From Polydactylus sextarius (taxonomy: Eukaryota > Chordata > Actinopteri > Polynemidae), in the NCBI GenBank assembly GCA_016801845.1, contig CM028906.1:16438001-16502000 (forward strand): a stretch of 64,000 nt of DNA, given 5' to 3'. The first letter of the stretch is position 1. The number at the start of each line of letters is the position of its first letter. The translations under genes and the position numbers were made by a program. Shown here in pieces: positions 40,216 through 51,599 of the stretch. The notes beneath the pieces were generated by a model. The model was not told the DNA's origin, did no database searches, and worked only from the letters and a program-made list of their open reading frames with translations.

Positions 40216-40775
40216 ACATAAGAAATTACACATTTACACAATATTCTCTCTCATGTTGATTGCATTCAGATGTTACTGTTGTTTACACATTGGCTGGGAT
40301 TAATGGATTCAGCTGGATTTGTATTAACAATGGATATGATTTGTGCAACCACAAATATTTGTGGTAATGGAACATACCTAATGACCACAAAATACTGCAG
40401 TTTATGAATTTGTTTATGTGTTTTCAGATGGTTATTATAGCAAGCACAAGTAAATTAATAAATAAGAGAGCTGCGTTTGTACAAGGGCACTGAGGGTTCA
40501 GCGATGTAAGTTCAGGTGCAAGAGACAAGCTTATGTCAGTGAGGTGAGGTAGAGACAGAGAATAGATTCCCAGAGGTAAACTCAACTCCTGGCCACCTCA
40601 GTAATGGTGTCATTACTGGGGGCAAGTGTTGCTGGTCCAACATGTTATGGGAGGGACAACATCCAGTGATTACTTATTAATGCTAGAACTCCTTTTCCGC
40701 ATATATAGAGAAAACAAATATGCTATCCCGTCTGTCTATTACTGCGATCAAACAGATGCACCTGGACACAGGAAG

Positions 40776-40832
40776 ACAGACACACACACACAGACACACA
40801 CAGACACAGACACACAGACACACAGACACACA

Positions 40833-40893
<61 letters not shown>

Positions 40894-40900
40894 ACACACA

Positions 40901-40984
<84 letters not shown>
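40776..40984. repeat. long (CA)n microsatellite with CAGA interruptions
   Basis: About 209 bp of CA repeat. The left part is broken by periodic GACA units, the right part (40906-40984) is pure. It generates spurious Thr-His or Cys-Val open frames on both strands. Confidence 0.98.
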
Positions 40985-40990
<6 letters not shown>

Positions 40991-41504
40991 TGAATCAGAG
41001 ATCCCTGTGAGATGCTGCAAATGGTAGAAGATATCGATATTCATCTTCAACCGCAGCTTTCTAAACAACTGAGGTTAGTCAGGGTGGTATTATGTGGAAT
41101 TGCTACTTGGCAACACTGTGTCAGACACAATTGCAAACACAAACACTTATGCATATAAATCTTGTCTGACACACAGACACAGAGACATGAACCGTCTTGC
41201 TATCTCTCACACACAGCACAGGAACATCGACATGATATACATCATAGTGAATTGTAGCAACATTGTGAGGTCTGTAATACTGTTATTTAAGCCAAGCACA
41301 CAAGCACTTTTAACATGTAATCCAACCTCGCATCTAAAACTACAAGAAAGTCTTCTGTCTTTCTGTGTTCCCTTACCCCTCTCCCTGATGGATTTAAACA
41401 TATATATATGAGGAATAATTTCATCAACCATGCTCTGTCCCGGTGGACCCTATCCACTTTAAACACTTAACAGGCTAAATAAATAATGATGGCTTGTGCA
41501 CTGT

Positions 41505-41760
41505 GTGAGTGTTAACGTTAACGGCACCAGCCACTAGCCGCGGGTCCCACAGCAGCAGGAGTCCTTAAAGCGAATAATTTGCTTCCGCTCACACCGCCAC
41601 ACTGTAGCCATTTGCCAAGCAGATTATAGGCCTTTAAGTAGCAGCCAGGCCTGAAATGTGACTCTAGGGCTCACAGGCTGCCGGGGAGGAGGAGACTCCT
41701 GAGAGGGAAACGGTGGGACAGGGACAGAAAGGGATGGATGACTGACAGTTAGCAGAAAGC
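41505..41760. promoter_or_regulatory. candidate conserved block
   Basis: Contains the perfect palindrome GTTAACGTTAAC at 41511-41522 (overlapping MYB-type AACG cores) and a balanced 150-bp segment with cgaataattt and cagattata. Inference. Confidence 0.38.
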
Positions 41761-43084
41761 TAAATCTATAAATATGAAGGTGAGAGAGAGAGATGAAGGA
41801 GGGGTGGGATAGAGGGGGTGTTTACAGAGATAAACACAGCCCCAGCTGGCTTTCTAGTGAGGGTAAGGGACAAGGTATAGGAGGCTAACACAAAATAAAA
41901 TTCACTTGTGCAAAATTTAAATAGGTACCAGGACCCAACAGAAACAGTACAGTAAACCAATACTGTTTTAAACAGCAATACAGTGCTTGTAATACTAAAT
42001 AAATATTTCATCTGCTTCTGTGATAACACAATACCCTCTGTCACTTGTTGCTATAAAAGACGAACAATTATACTAAATAATATATCAACTGACGGGACAC
42101 AAGGTTAAAATGACATCAGTCATCCATCGGTTCCACACTGTGTCAAACGGCTTGTTGTGAGGTGTCTTCCACAACAACTGAGAGACAGAATCTGTAACTT
42201 GGTGTTCCCAGCACAAGTAGGTGAGAATGACACAGTAAGATATGACACTTACCTGAAGGACATGTTGCAGGTTTGCCTAAAACAAGTTTAGTCCCTCTTG
42301 CCTGCACCTCTTCATTTCACATATTTGCCGCAACTCCATCTTCAATTACTGCTCGGTCCTTAACAGGGCAAAACAAACAGAATTTCACAGTTCAGTTTAA
42401 TTTGTGCAATTCAATGACACAAATTGGATGTGTAACAATGTTAAGATTCACAATGTACTAGTGGTTGAATCTAAATCTTTAATCTTTAACATCAAGTCTC
42501 AACACAGGCACAATATCTGTAAATTAGTAAAACATATCTATTACAAAAGTGTAAGACCAAGAAATACTTGCTTCAAGGAGCACAGGCACCATTATAAGGC
42601 ACACAACCATTTATATACTGATCAAATGGCTTGATAAAGTGCTTAAGTGTGTATGTGTGTTGTCATCTGTGTGTGTGATAATATCCATTCAGAGCCCGCT
42701 CTGGGTTTTAGCTTATGTGGTAATCCCATTAAGATATCAGGCAGCTTTAATTCAAACAGCTTTCCTGAGAAAAAAAAAAAATCAATGATATTAATTTATG
42801 TTTCTTAAACATTCTTCTTTGTATTTGTTTGTAAGCTCAGCACGTTCAAAATCTACTTTACATCCTCAATTGAATTTCAAGCAGTGCTACGCTGCAAGAA
42901 AAACCCTGGAGAAAGCAAGCAGACACCGTCAGTTGATCTACAGTGCCATCTCCTCACTGAAGAGGGGACAGAAACATCAAATCCCCCTGAAATGACATCT
43001 GAACATCAATACATGGTCCCCACCCCTCCACTGTGACAGTAAAAGCCGTATTGATTTCCACCAAGATTAAGGATACTGCTGGGA
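41761..43084. other. AT-rich sequence, no gene seen
   Basis: No element is recognised. Short open frames below 95 codons lack domains. Confidence 0.4.
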
Positions 43085-43220
43085 GCAATTTAAACATACA
43101 AGCTGAAGTGTCCCGGCCCTATCATGAGTGATGTCTTTCACCATGTATAATCACACTGACGCTGTGCATTTTTGAGGAGCCGGAGTCTGGATCATGGAAT
43201 TTTATGGGACTAGCCAGATA
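43085..43220. promoter_or_regulatory. candidate conserved block
   Basis: A short balanced segment between AT-rich flanks, including tataatcaca. Chosen by appearance only. Confidence 0.28.
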
Positions 43221-43654
43221 AGTATATACACTGGAAATGACAACATGTCTTAGATTAGATGATGATAGACAGACAGATACATACAGATAGTTTCATTTTC
43301 CATATCATATTATGTATAACATGTATAAATATATTATTAATAATTAATACAAATTAAATAATGTGTTAATATATCATATGACCATATGTCATAAGATGTA
43401 ATGCGTCATAAATTGAGTACCTTAAAAGTATGTGAATTCACAGTTACAGCTATGATAAATTAAATCATGGAAACTGTGGGTGTCTTTTATAAGCTAAAGG
43501 ACTAACCAACAGTTCAAAAATAAATTAGTGGTGTGTGTGATATTGTATAGAGCATATTTGAAGCTACAGTTAGCTACAGTTTTTAGCTAGTACATGCTAG
43601 CTTGCCTTGTGACCACTACAAGTAGCAAACTTGGCTAAAAAGAATGTTAGCCAC

Positions 43655-43980
43655 CGAGTCTTCACTAACCTTGCTGCCGGCGAGGTAGAAATAAAGAGCG
43701 AGGTATGAGATGAAGAAGGCAGGTGGAGGTGGCTTTGCTCGTGAGGTCGCTAAACGCACAATATCACAACATAACATACCGGTTGAAACTTTCCAGTCCG
43801 GTTCCAGTGAAACGCCGACTTACGTGAATGAGTCACGCGCGCCAACGCTCCTAGCGTCCATTCCTCAAGTGCGCCACAGGCCGCGCATGCGCAAATTACA
43901 CAGCAGCCCTCAGAGGAGTTGCATTTATCCTCCAGGTGATCCGCTTCGCAACACAGAAAATGTTAAGGCATGGTGAGTGC
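43655..43980. promoter_or_regulatory. orphan CpG-rich patch, possible bidirectional promoter
   Basis: About 23 CpGs in 300 bp, in a region where CpG is otherwise rare. It holds a perfect NRF1-type palindrome GCGCATGCGC at 43883-43892 and an AP-1 type TGAGTCA at 43829-43835. On the + strand a good donor (gtgagt) follows 43972. On the minus strand a good donor (gttagt) follows 43670. That is the arrangement of two diverging first exons. No TATA box. Transcription is inferred only. Confidence 0.4.
43687..43730 (+). repeat. 44-bp dispersed duplicate, copy 1
   Basis: Near-identical to 46429-46472 (three transitions in 44 bp). It lies inside the CpG-rich patch, directly beside the minus-strand donor-like site. 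Confidence 0.8.
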
Positions 43981-45452
43981 TACACTTTTACTCTTTTTAC
44001 CAGCCCAGTTCCTCTCTAATAATAAAAATACACATTTATTATTTTGACTTGAGGAAAACTGAAATAGACTGAGTAAAGTTAGTCGTGCCATTTATGGTTA
44101 TTGAGTTATTCGAGTATAGGGAAATAAAGTATGGATATCAATACACACATATTGTGTATTCCTGTAAATTCCTTGGTTTATATTCAGACTTTGGAGCTGA
44201 ATATTGTTATTGTTGTGTATTTTTATAATTATCATTATTATTATTAGTGAACATCTTTATTGTTGTTATTATTCAATTTAAGCAATTCCACAGCTTCTCT
44301 TGTTAGTAATTACACTCAATTGTATGCATGTCCCTATGGAGCCAAAGCTGAGGTGTAAAAACAAAGTTTAATTGGAACTTGAGAGACACAAACACAGCAG
44401 AGAGAGTGGCACATTTTCAACAGTTTTTGAAATTAGTGTTAGACTTTTTGTGAATTATTTTGTGGACATTTGGATTTCAAGAGACACACAGCAGCAGCTT
44501 GTGTTGGGATATTCTTTGTTTATGACATTTCTTTTGTGAACCATATACAGGTTTTGCAATAAACTGGGATCTTATAAGTTTATTTTGTATTATATCAGAA
44601 GTAGAATATAAAATCAAGTTTCAGATTTAATTTGGGAAGAAACTAATAGATTTGAGTGGAAAGTATCACCTCATAATTTGTATTTATTATCATAAAATAT
44701 TTATTTAATTGATATATCATAGCTTGTGAATATAGTATTTATTGATTTTACTTCTCTATCTTAGTAGCAATTCCTCATGACAATAAATTGCATATTAACA
44801 GTCTGTATCAGCACATACTATGGTGAAGAACTATGATTCAGCAGCCTCATATATTGTATTCAAACCAGCTTGTATCTCTGTTTGCCTTTGAGGTTATTGC
44901 CTGCAACATTTCAACTATCATTCATGACCCTCATATTTACACAACTAAGACAGATGCACAGAGGCACCTACAGATGTTCAAGCAAATACATGCACACATA
45001 CACACTCATTCAGAACATCCAGACTTTCCTTCCCCCAGCTGCGCAGTAATGCTGAGGCCATGTATCCTGATGGCACTGATGATGCTTCATGCAGCCCTCG
45101 GGCCTATGAAGGTTAACTCCCTGACCTCTGTGGTCTTGTGGCTGATGGTTACTGTGATAGATAGGCCCGCTCACAGATAGAGACAGTGTCCTGTATAGTT
45201 CAACATAGACAGCACAAAGAACTGTAACCCAGCTATTGTTTCCTAATGAATGGAGTTCAGAATTTCAATTTGGAGCACCATGTTTGTCATCTGACAGTTA
45301 TCAGCAAATTACTCATATGATATGGGTAATAACCAAATTAAATAATTAGAAATATTCCCACCTTGAAAAAGAATAAAAAAAAAAAAAGAAAGAAATACTC
45401 CCACCTTGGACATCTTGCTGCATCTGCCCTTAATATCAGCTCATAAATATTA
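43981..45452. other. AT-rich sequence, no gene seen
   Basis: Mostly AT-rich with TTATTA runs (44225-44270). An open frame at 44833-45180 (115 codons) has no recognised domain. Confidence 0.4.
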
Positions 45453-45690
45453 ATGTCCATCCATCCATACCTATAATCCTGTTAAGGGTCACGTGGTGTG
45501 ATGGAGACAATCCCAGCTGACTGTGAGCAAGGGCAGACTTTACAATTTATCACAGGGCCTACATATATACAGACAAACAATCATTCAATCGACATTCAAA
45601 CTCCACACAAAAAAGACCCCAGGCCAGATTCAAACCCACGATCTTCTTGCTGTGAGGCAACAGTGCTAATCAGTGCACCACTGTGCGTAC
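45453..45690 (-). repeat. degenerate tRNA-derived SINE-like teleost repeat
   Basis: Read on the minus strand it begins with a tRNA-like head (an A-box-like region gcactgattagc and a B-box-like gtttgaatc, after cctcacagcaagaag). It continues with a tgtgtggagttt segment and ends in an ATGGATGG-type tail. This matches, from memory, a very common spiny-rayed fish repeat. The usual middle part appears to be missing, so the copy is internally deleted and old. Confidence 0.7.
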
Positions 45691-46428
45691 AAGTGTGTAG
45701 TATAATTGAAATTAGTGTCTTATTTAAGTTCACCTGTAAACCAGACAGTTTTGGGTTGTGTTTGCATGGCCTTCAACAGAGCTTCCATCTGTTAAGGGCC
45801 GATCCTTTCTGTGCACACTGCCTGCTAGGCATCTTTAAACAACATCTTAACTGGGGAAAACAACTAGGTGAATTAGTAAAGATGGTGGAGAACAGAGGTG
45901 GAGGGAAACAGTGGGGGATCTGAGAGACAGCACAAAGCTGGAAAGAGAAATGAACTAAAGGGTTAAGACACAGATGAAAGACTGCAAGGAAAACAGAGAG
46001 AAAAAATGTTTTCGGCCAGAACTACACAACATCACATTCAGTGTTGCAGAACAATCAAAGCCTGGATGAGACCTGAACATGCATGCACTTGAACTTGGCT
46101 AAATGTTGCTCTTGAACATGTGATGGGTGCCGGGAAAAACAAGCCATTAGAGCTGGTTCAGGTAAACAAAATAGGACTCCAGCAGGAACAAGCAACATTG
46201 AAGGGTTGGGGGGTAGGTTAGCGTCTTTGAAGTGGCTTGGAGTATTCCCCTGACACTCCCGAGATATTTATTTGAATAATGTGCAGATTCACACTCGAGA
46301 GAGCAGAGATCTGTACGGTGGGTGGGAAGATGACAGGGTTTAATTTCCAACTCTACTGAGAGAAGTAGTGAGAACGAGGGAGGGAAGAGAGACAAGGTAA
46401 TTAAAGAGAGAGAGAGAGAGTGGGGGAG

Positions 46429-46472
46429 AGAAATAAAGAGCGAGATATGGGATGAAGAAGGCAGATGGAGGT
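46429..46472 (+). repeat. 44-bp dispersed duplicate, copy 2
   Basis: Matches 43687-43730 in the same orientation with three differences, all transitions (41 of 44 identical). Copy 2 lies next to a GA-rich stretch and the candidate block at 46500. Confidence 0.8.
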
Positions 46473-46499
46473 ATATCGGATTCCCTAAAAACATTTTGA

Positions 46500-47130
46500 C
46501 ATTTTAAACCTAAGGCAGTTTGCGGGCAGTAAATAAAGGGAAGGGAATCAATAGCAGTCAGTGATAAGGGGATAAAGCAGCTAAATATGAAATACAGCCT
46601 AACAAAATGGTATGGATTTCCAATGGGGGCCACGTGACACAAGCTGCTTTGAAATGCAAATAGTAACTTATGCACATTGTCCTTCTCAGGCCCAGCCACC
46701 TATTGATCGGCTAAAACAAATTCTATTGATCATTGAATATTTAATGGAGATAATTAAATCTCTCATGGAGGTACTTACACCCCATTTCCAGTTTTCATCA
46801 CCTTACTCAGGAGACCTGCTTTTGACTCGCTGAAGCTTCAGCACTGCTCGGTGAAGAATAGCGCACAGCTAATTGCAACAGAAGTAGATATTGAGTTCAT
46901 GTTGAGAATATTGTACAGGCTGTTTCCTGTCAACCTGTGTGTTTCTCACAGGGGAAGCGACATTGTCTGCTAAAAATGTAAAGTGAAGATTACCTTGTAC
47001 AATTGTAATTGCAGTGGCCATTTATCAGCAAATGCTGTAAAAATGTTTCTGCTTTATATAACATTTCAATTAATTAGTCTTCTGCAAATTATGTTTTATC
47101 TCCTTGGTGGCTTGGTGAGAAAAGAATAAA
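46500..47130. promoter_or_regulatory. candidate conserved block
   Basis: Two sub-blocks (46600-46830 and 46940-47130) with ctattgatc repeated twice, gataattaaatc, a cacgtg E-box near 46630, tgtaattgc and caattaattag. Homeodomain-type sites are dense and there are no simple repeats. Conservation is presumed, not tested. Confidence 0.45.
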
Positions 47131-47699
47131 GCAATCTGGAAAGTAGAAAGCAGTGACTGTATTAGTGAGGTTAAAAACATCATCTACTGTACTTCTACCG
47201 TTTTGTACTTCCAACACTGAGAGGCAGCAGTGACTTAAAGTTCTGTCTCATTTGCAAGGGTGCCAGGTGTAGAGTGCAAACAGGAAATATGTCTTAAAAG
47301 GAGCATTGATTCTTCACAGTAGTTCATATTTTTCCCAACCTGACTACATGTAGTTGCAGATGTTGTACAGAGGTGGTGTTCAGTGAATGGATACTTGACG
47401 AGAAATATGTCAAAGTCCTGAAATGCCTCTATGTTTACTCAACAAAAAGACAATTTCTATTATGCTCAAGTGAAGATTAATCTAAATGAATTTGTTATCA
47501 ACCTTTTCATCTGATTTAATCTTCTAATGCTTTTACAGCAAACAGGTATATTAACCCAAATGTCGGGCTGATGCTTTCAGCTCTACTTATCTCCCCTTTT
47601 CAGGTACTATAATCTGAGAATGTCCTTACACTGATAGGACAAAAACATGAAGGAAGAAAAATCTCCTTAATCGACTGACATAATTTATGACATTAAGAG

Positions 47700-47870
47700 A
47701 CTGGCAAACAGGAAAAGGTTGCTGTCAGGATAGTATTAGAGGGCGGCTCTCACTGCATGGGCTAGTGTTAAACAAAGTACCAATCAATAGCCCTTTTATT
47801 AGTGACCGCAATCAATGTACCGGTGACTGAGTGAGCCAATTAACGCTATTGACCGCCCAGACAGAAAAAA
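47700..47870. promoter_or_regulatory. candidate conserved block
   Basis: Dense short motifs: three ATCAAT cores, ttttattag and ccaattaacg within 110 bp (47780-47860). The style is typical of homeobox-cluster enhancers. Function is inferred. Confidence 0.42.
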
Positions 47871-48104
47871 GAGAAGAAGAGTAGGGGACTAGAGTGTAGG
47901 AGAGATAGTAAAGAAAATATGGGAGACGATAGCAGAGGATGAGCTGCAGTCTCTTCCTCAGGTCTTGTTTTCCTTCTCATCTGTAGGGAAGGGGGGGTGT
48001 CTGTGGAGTGAGAAGACCAGGTTCCCACCAAGCGAGAAGCCCCAGGGGTCTGCTGCTGAGGACACCCTGACAGAAAGCAGAGGCCGCCTATCTCCCATGA
48101 GGAA

Positions 48105-48213
48105 GTGAGTGTGTGTGTATGCGTGTAGCCGTGGGAGGAAGGGTGTGCAGTGTGTGTGTGTGTGTGTAGTGGGGGTGGGGGGTTCAGGGGAAGCTGCTGC
48201 CCCCCCACCCCAC

Positions 48214-48248
<35 letters not shown>

Positions 48249-48250
48249 TC
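48105..48250. repeat. GT-rich then (CA)n simple sequence
   Basis: GT-rich runs at about 48109-48170, a G/C-rich bridge, then about 16 CA units at 48216-48247. The GT and CA arms are inverted copies by composition and could pair. Confidence 0.9.
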
Positions 48251-48489
48251 GTGCACATCATCTACTAGAGCTGGGGGTGAGCTGTACTGGGAACACAGCA
48301 CTGCTCATCTTCTCACCGCTGGTTTTGAATAGTAATGAGGTCACAGGGCTGTAAGGTCTCTGTGCACGCTCAACTCCACCTTTCTCCCCAAGAGGCTGAC
48401 AGAATGTTTGTGCGTGTATGTGTTTGTGAGATAACCTAGGCTTGGGGACACACATTACATAATTTCCTGAGGATTCTGAATACGAGTAA

Positions 48490-48660
48490 AACTGCCACTG
48501 ACATTAAATACGAGGCCTGCTGGATTTGTCGGACGTCACCACTCTTGATAAGAAACCATTTTAGACAATGGCCCCATGACTGTAATTACCAGTGTGTGTA
48601 GTGTTACTCTCCTGTGAAAACCATGTACCTCCACCACATCAGCTTTTCACGTACTAAGAC
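48490..48660. promoter_or_regulatory. candidate conserved block
   Basis: A compact segment around 48540-48590 with attttagacaatggcc and a tgtaattacc homeodomain-type site. Chosen by appearance. Confidence 0.35.
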
Positions 48661-49019
48661 ACATTTGTTATCATCTTTGTGACATTACAAATATGTAGAT
48701 ACATGATTTTATTAGATATCACCAGGGCTAACAGGGTCTTCAGGTATTGGGGGAAATAAGATTTTTTTTATTAAGTTAGTAGTCAGATATATACATAATT
48801 ACAAATGACAAGCACAAGCCACTAATAATACAGGGAATACAAGGTATTTAGCCACAGTCCACATCTGTCTTTTCTATTACATAAACAGCTTTCACAATTC
48901 ATTTCTGTCACTTCATTTGGTATACCTTCAATAATACCTCCAGAACAATACAAACCACACCAAAACTCAAATGTTATCATAACAACCTTTGCAGCTCATA
49001 AAGTCTGAAGTATCAGGTC

Positions 49020-49470
49020 ATGCCTTTTCAGCAGCATAGGGGCTCTGCTGACATCCAGGCTCTCTCAGTATTTGCATTTGGGTGTCCTGTTCCCAAAGAA
49101 AAAGGGGGCAGAAGGAGATCTGCTTCATGTCAGCTGGCAGTGTAGCACTTGGCTCTGGGGTTATCAGGCTCCCTCTATCAGACTGTGTTCGGAACATGGA
49201 CCTCTCCTTCCTGAGGAAAACCCTCCGAACCAGGGTGCCGACAGCTTGAGGAGGTGCTACGGAGAGAGAGGAGAAGAGGAACTGGAAGGAAAAGGATGGG
49301 AATGGAGGATGAGTAGAGGAAACACTGTAGGAAATGACAATGTGCGTGAAGCGATAAGCCCCTGGCAAGGATCCCCTCACCCTGAGGGTGGACTGGGGGC
49401 TACAAGACTTCAGCCTCAATGCTCAGTCCTACCACTGTCCCTGATGACCCTTCCTTGCCAAGGGAACATT
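49020..49470. other. GC-richer unique block, possible regulatory element
   Basis: Long open frames of 133 and 148 codons run on opposite strands through the same 400 bp, neither with recognisable domains or splice context. The block stands out from AT-rich flanks. Possible conserved element or old repeat fragment. Confidence 0.25.
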
Positions 49471-51090
49471 GTGAACATGTCCAAAGCCATAAAAAAAAAA
49501 CTTACATGCAATATCTGACTAAAATGTACTTTATAATGGTTACTGTTTAATGTTACATTTAATTTTCCAAACAGAGGTGAAAATACAACTTTAAAAATTC
49601 ACTTTAAATTCAGTTTAACATGTTTATTTTTATATGTGTCTGGCTTTAACACAGAATGTGTTTAAATGCAATTCGTGAACCATATGTGATTATTCTGTAT
49701 TCATATTATGTAGGTCCTTGGAAGAAGATCTCTTATGATAAATGTTCTTTCTACACACAGATGTAATCAAATGCAATTAAATAGGTAAAAAAAAGTGGCC
49801 TCTATAAAAGTGAAATTACTTCCTTCTAAAACAACAAGGAAGTACACAAAATTTTTATTACCTCATAAAATGTGTAGGCCTAGATGTTGAGTTTCTGAGT
49901 TTGTGGAGGAATTAAATGCTCTTTAATGCTTTGCGGTAATAAATGTAAAAGATAAGAGGGAATGTGTTGTGTATTTTTTTTTTTAACCTACCCTTTTGAA
50001 AACTGTCAATACGTCAGTACCACTAGAATAATGCTATTGCTCTCAGATTTCTTTTCGTTTTTTTCATAATGAAACAAAATGTATTAACACCCACAGCACA
50101 ATGTGGCTACATTTCAACATTAACTGCCCTGAAATCACAGTGTGTCAGATGTGCTGATATCCTAGAGATCTACTCCATCTGGAACAGTGCTGACACAGGC
50201 AACTTATCAGCCCATGTCAGCCAAGACACGGTGGGTACCAGTGAGTGCACTGTGAGAGAAAATATATATACTGTAGTCTACAAGTCTGCTCTATGTGAGA
50301 CAAGGAAGGTGCCCATCTCCTGATATACATTTAATCTGGACTGCTGTAGTACTTCTATAGATCGTAGGTACTCAAAGGTCAAGACAGGCTAAGCGGAGAG
50401 AGCTGAGGGAGAAAGCATGAAACAGAACTGGATGTAAATGCAGTCAGGCTCATCCCACAGATAAACACTTCATCTAGAGTATAGTAGTGGGATGCTACAG
50501 TGCTCACCAAGATTAAACTTACACAACATAGGGCATGTAACACCGAGTGCCAAAAGAGCAGAAAAGAGAGTTAAAAATAAAGAAAAGAATAAAAGAATGA
50601 TATAGGGAGAAAGGCAGATGAGTGTATGTGAATGCAGGCCGGTTCCAGTCTGCCAGCAGTTTGTGATGAGGGAGCTTCAGATGAAGCAGAGCGAAGCGAG
50701 CCCCAAAGCTGGGGCTAAGTGAGCAGATTAGAGGACCACACAGTGGTATCAGACTTCCACTGCATTTGCTCTCTCATAGGCAAAGGTCAAGCACATACTC
50801 CATCCACAAATTCTGCAGTGTGTGTACACACACACACACACACACACAGATACAAGACACATTGTAGGCTTACAAGACAGAAACAAAGTTAAGCTAACAC
50901 TAACATCAATTTGACATGGTTTGATGATGGCTACTTCCTGCCTCTACAGCTGCAATTAAATGTGTTTCATTTGTTTATATCACTGTGTCATTTTCTTTTC
51001 TTTTATCCAGGATCTCAAACAATAGCACACAATTGATAAAATCGCTCTTTTAAACTTAAAAAAAAAAAGTACTGGACTACTGTAAAAGTC
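49471..51090. other. no gene seen (contains a CA microsatellite)
   Basis: AT-rich sequence. A short open frame at 50069-50323 (+, 84 codons) shows no recognisable domain. Confidence 0.4.
50826..50848. repeat. (CA)n microsatellite
   Basis: About 11 CA units, with a short TGTGTG run just before. Confidence 0.95.
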
Positions 51091-51162
51091 TGGCATTTAA
51101 AGCAACATGTGTCATTCTGATCTTTTTAATTATCAGAATGATGCATGCTGCTTTAAAAGCTA
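51091..51162 (+). ncRNA. pre-miRNA-like hairpin (candidate)
   Basis: On the + strand 51096-51121 pairs with 51132-51157: 26 positions with one A-C mismatch and two G-U pairs, closed by a 10-nt loop (cttttt aatt). After one further mismatch, four more pairs extend the stem to 51091/51162. The total of 72 nt is the size of an animal precursor miRNA. A very short palindromic MITE is the main alternative. No known mature sequence is recognised, and expression cannot be judged. Confidence 0.35.
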
Positions 51163-51599
51163 TCAGATTTATTATGGTCAATAACTTTCATTCTCCACCA
51201 AAATGTGAGTCCATTCAAGTACATTTTTTGCTACTGTTACATATGTAGTTTGTGTACTTTCTAATACAAAAAAGGGAAAAAAATAGATAGCATTACTATT
51301 TGTTCTCATTTTTGCTGCTCTTAGGTAAAACACTCACTCTGCCTTGTCAGTGATGTTCACATCAATCTCAATGTGTGTTTTTTCCCCTATTTAGTCAAAA
51401 GGTAACATCGTATATTTGCTCTCAACACCTTGGGGTGACACTGCTGCTCTTGCCGTTTGGAATTTAAGCTGTGCTCCCCACTAAAGAGGTGTTTTACAGC
51501 CCCCTCAGACACAGTCTGTGTTGATTTGTTTTCCCACAAGCAATGTAAACACAACACTTGTTGAAGGACCCTCATTCACCATATATTTAAAAAGGAAGC

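Noticed and set aside
40626..41068. Several 86-133 codon frames of Thr-His or Cys-Val repeats
   Set aside because: They are translations of the CA microsatellite on both strands.
43710..43976. 88-codon plus-strand frame in the CpG-rich patch
   Set aside because: No homology recognised. It reaches its stop just past the donor-like site, so it reads as leader sequence rather than a protein gene.
45308..45330. Inverted repeat attactcatat / atatgggtaat
   Set aside because: Eleven-base arms with one mismatch and almost no loop. Short, AT-rich and without context.
43687..46472. Interpretation of the interval as a transposon with target-site duplications
   Set aside because: The 44-bp repeats are far longer than known target-site duplications, and no terminal repeats or transposase remnants are visible inside.
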